DNA from: Thermoprotei archaeon | Lineage (GTDB): Archaea; Thermoproteota; Thermoprotei; QMSL01; B3-G16 | Assembly (NCBI GenBank): GCA_021162845.1 | Contig: JAGGXX010000019.1 | Coordinates: 1 to 38,297 of the forward strand | Direction of reading: 5' to 3' | Length of the DNA: 38,297 nucleotides | Part shown: one piece after another, positions 38,278 to 38,297 of the stretch | How positions within the stretch are numbered: position 1 is the stretch's first letter | Layout: each line of letters opens with the position of its first letter | Notes under the pieces: model-generated | Seen by the model: only the letters and a program-made list of their open reading frames with translations | Database searches by the model: none | Told to the model about the DNA's origin: nothing | Translations under genes and position numbers: made by a program

Positions 38278-38297
38278 ATGAGTGGTTCTCCATTAAC
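38278..38297 (+). CDS. Possible start of a gene running off the window
   Basis: ATG at 38278 (M-S-G-S-P-L) is preceded by GAGAAAGGG about 8 bases upstream and by a TATA-like CTTTTAAGG at 38228-38236. Only six codons are visible, so no product can be suggested. Confidence 0.25.

Noticed and set aside
1-38297. CRISPR array or rRNA/tRNA gene
   Set aside because: No regularly spaced direct repeats and no rRNA or tRNA signatures were seen on either strand.

Overview
The window looks like a thermophilic archaeon of the Thermoproteota (TACK) side. The evidence is TATA boxes about 25 bases before starts and many leaderless or GTG/TTG starts. There are also two C/D box guide RNAs with 12-nt spacers, a TFB-like cyclin-fold protein, a NikR-type regulator, archaeal-type SpeD, and several HEPN/MNT modules. 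No rRNA or tRNA gene is present, so the lineage (perhaps Korarchaeia-like) is a guess.

Region 1 (1-9.8 kb) is an accessory island of toxin-antitoxin and defence-like genes. It opens with a four-gene minus-strand run: a small basic protein, a fused MntA-HepT protein, an archaeal ATPase and a cut-off coiled-coil/nuclease-like protein. Next come an overlapping OLD-like ATPase/partner pair, a second MntA-HepT fusion, and a divergent wHTH-nucleotidyltransferase with a HEPN partner. A GT2 glycosyltransferase, a coiled-coil PD-(D/E)XK-like protein and a decayed HEPN-MNT gene complete it. The plus strand is strongly G+T rich here whatever the gene direction, and this fades by about 11.7 kb.

Region 2 (9.7-11.65 kb) is one Wzx-like flippase gene bracketed by two copies of a 50-bp inverted-repeat element with identical arms and identical 26-nt loops. 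One copy sits at the broken end of the HEPN-MNT pseudogene.

Region 3 (11.7-24.2 kb) is mostly housekeeping or hypothetical. It holds an alkaline-phosphatase-superfamily enzyme, glycerophosphodiesterase, S-adenosylmethionine decarboxylase-type protein, an unknown 476-aa protein, an AIM24/TIGR00266 protein, a membrane-bound wHTH regulator and a SIMPL protein. It continues with a URO-D pseudogene, a TFB-like protein without zinc ribbon, a DUF354 protein, a membrane-HTH protein, an FrhB-like iron-sulfur protein and an iron-sulfur flavoprotein-like reductase.

Region 4 (24.3-31.5 kb) is a catabolic-looking cluster: a Gfo/Idh/MocA oxidoreductase, three URO-D-superfamily proteins, a ceramidase-like hydrolase and a DapA-like aldolase. 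A C/D box RNA (25405-25477) whose D guide matches the conserved CUCUCUUAAGGU segment of large-subunit rRNA lies within it.

Region 5 (31.8-38.3 kb) carries a QueT-type ECF transporter with a long, hairpin-rich 5' leader (riboswitch candidate), a YdjM-type membrane protein, and a second flippase. A 1.15-kb gene-poor stretch follows, with another C/D box RNA and several hairpins. Last is a divergent pair, a P1B-2-type metal ATPase and a NikR regulator, sharing a perfect 19-bp palindrome.
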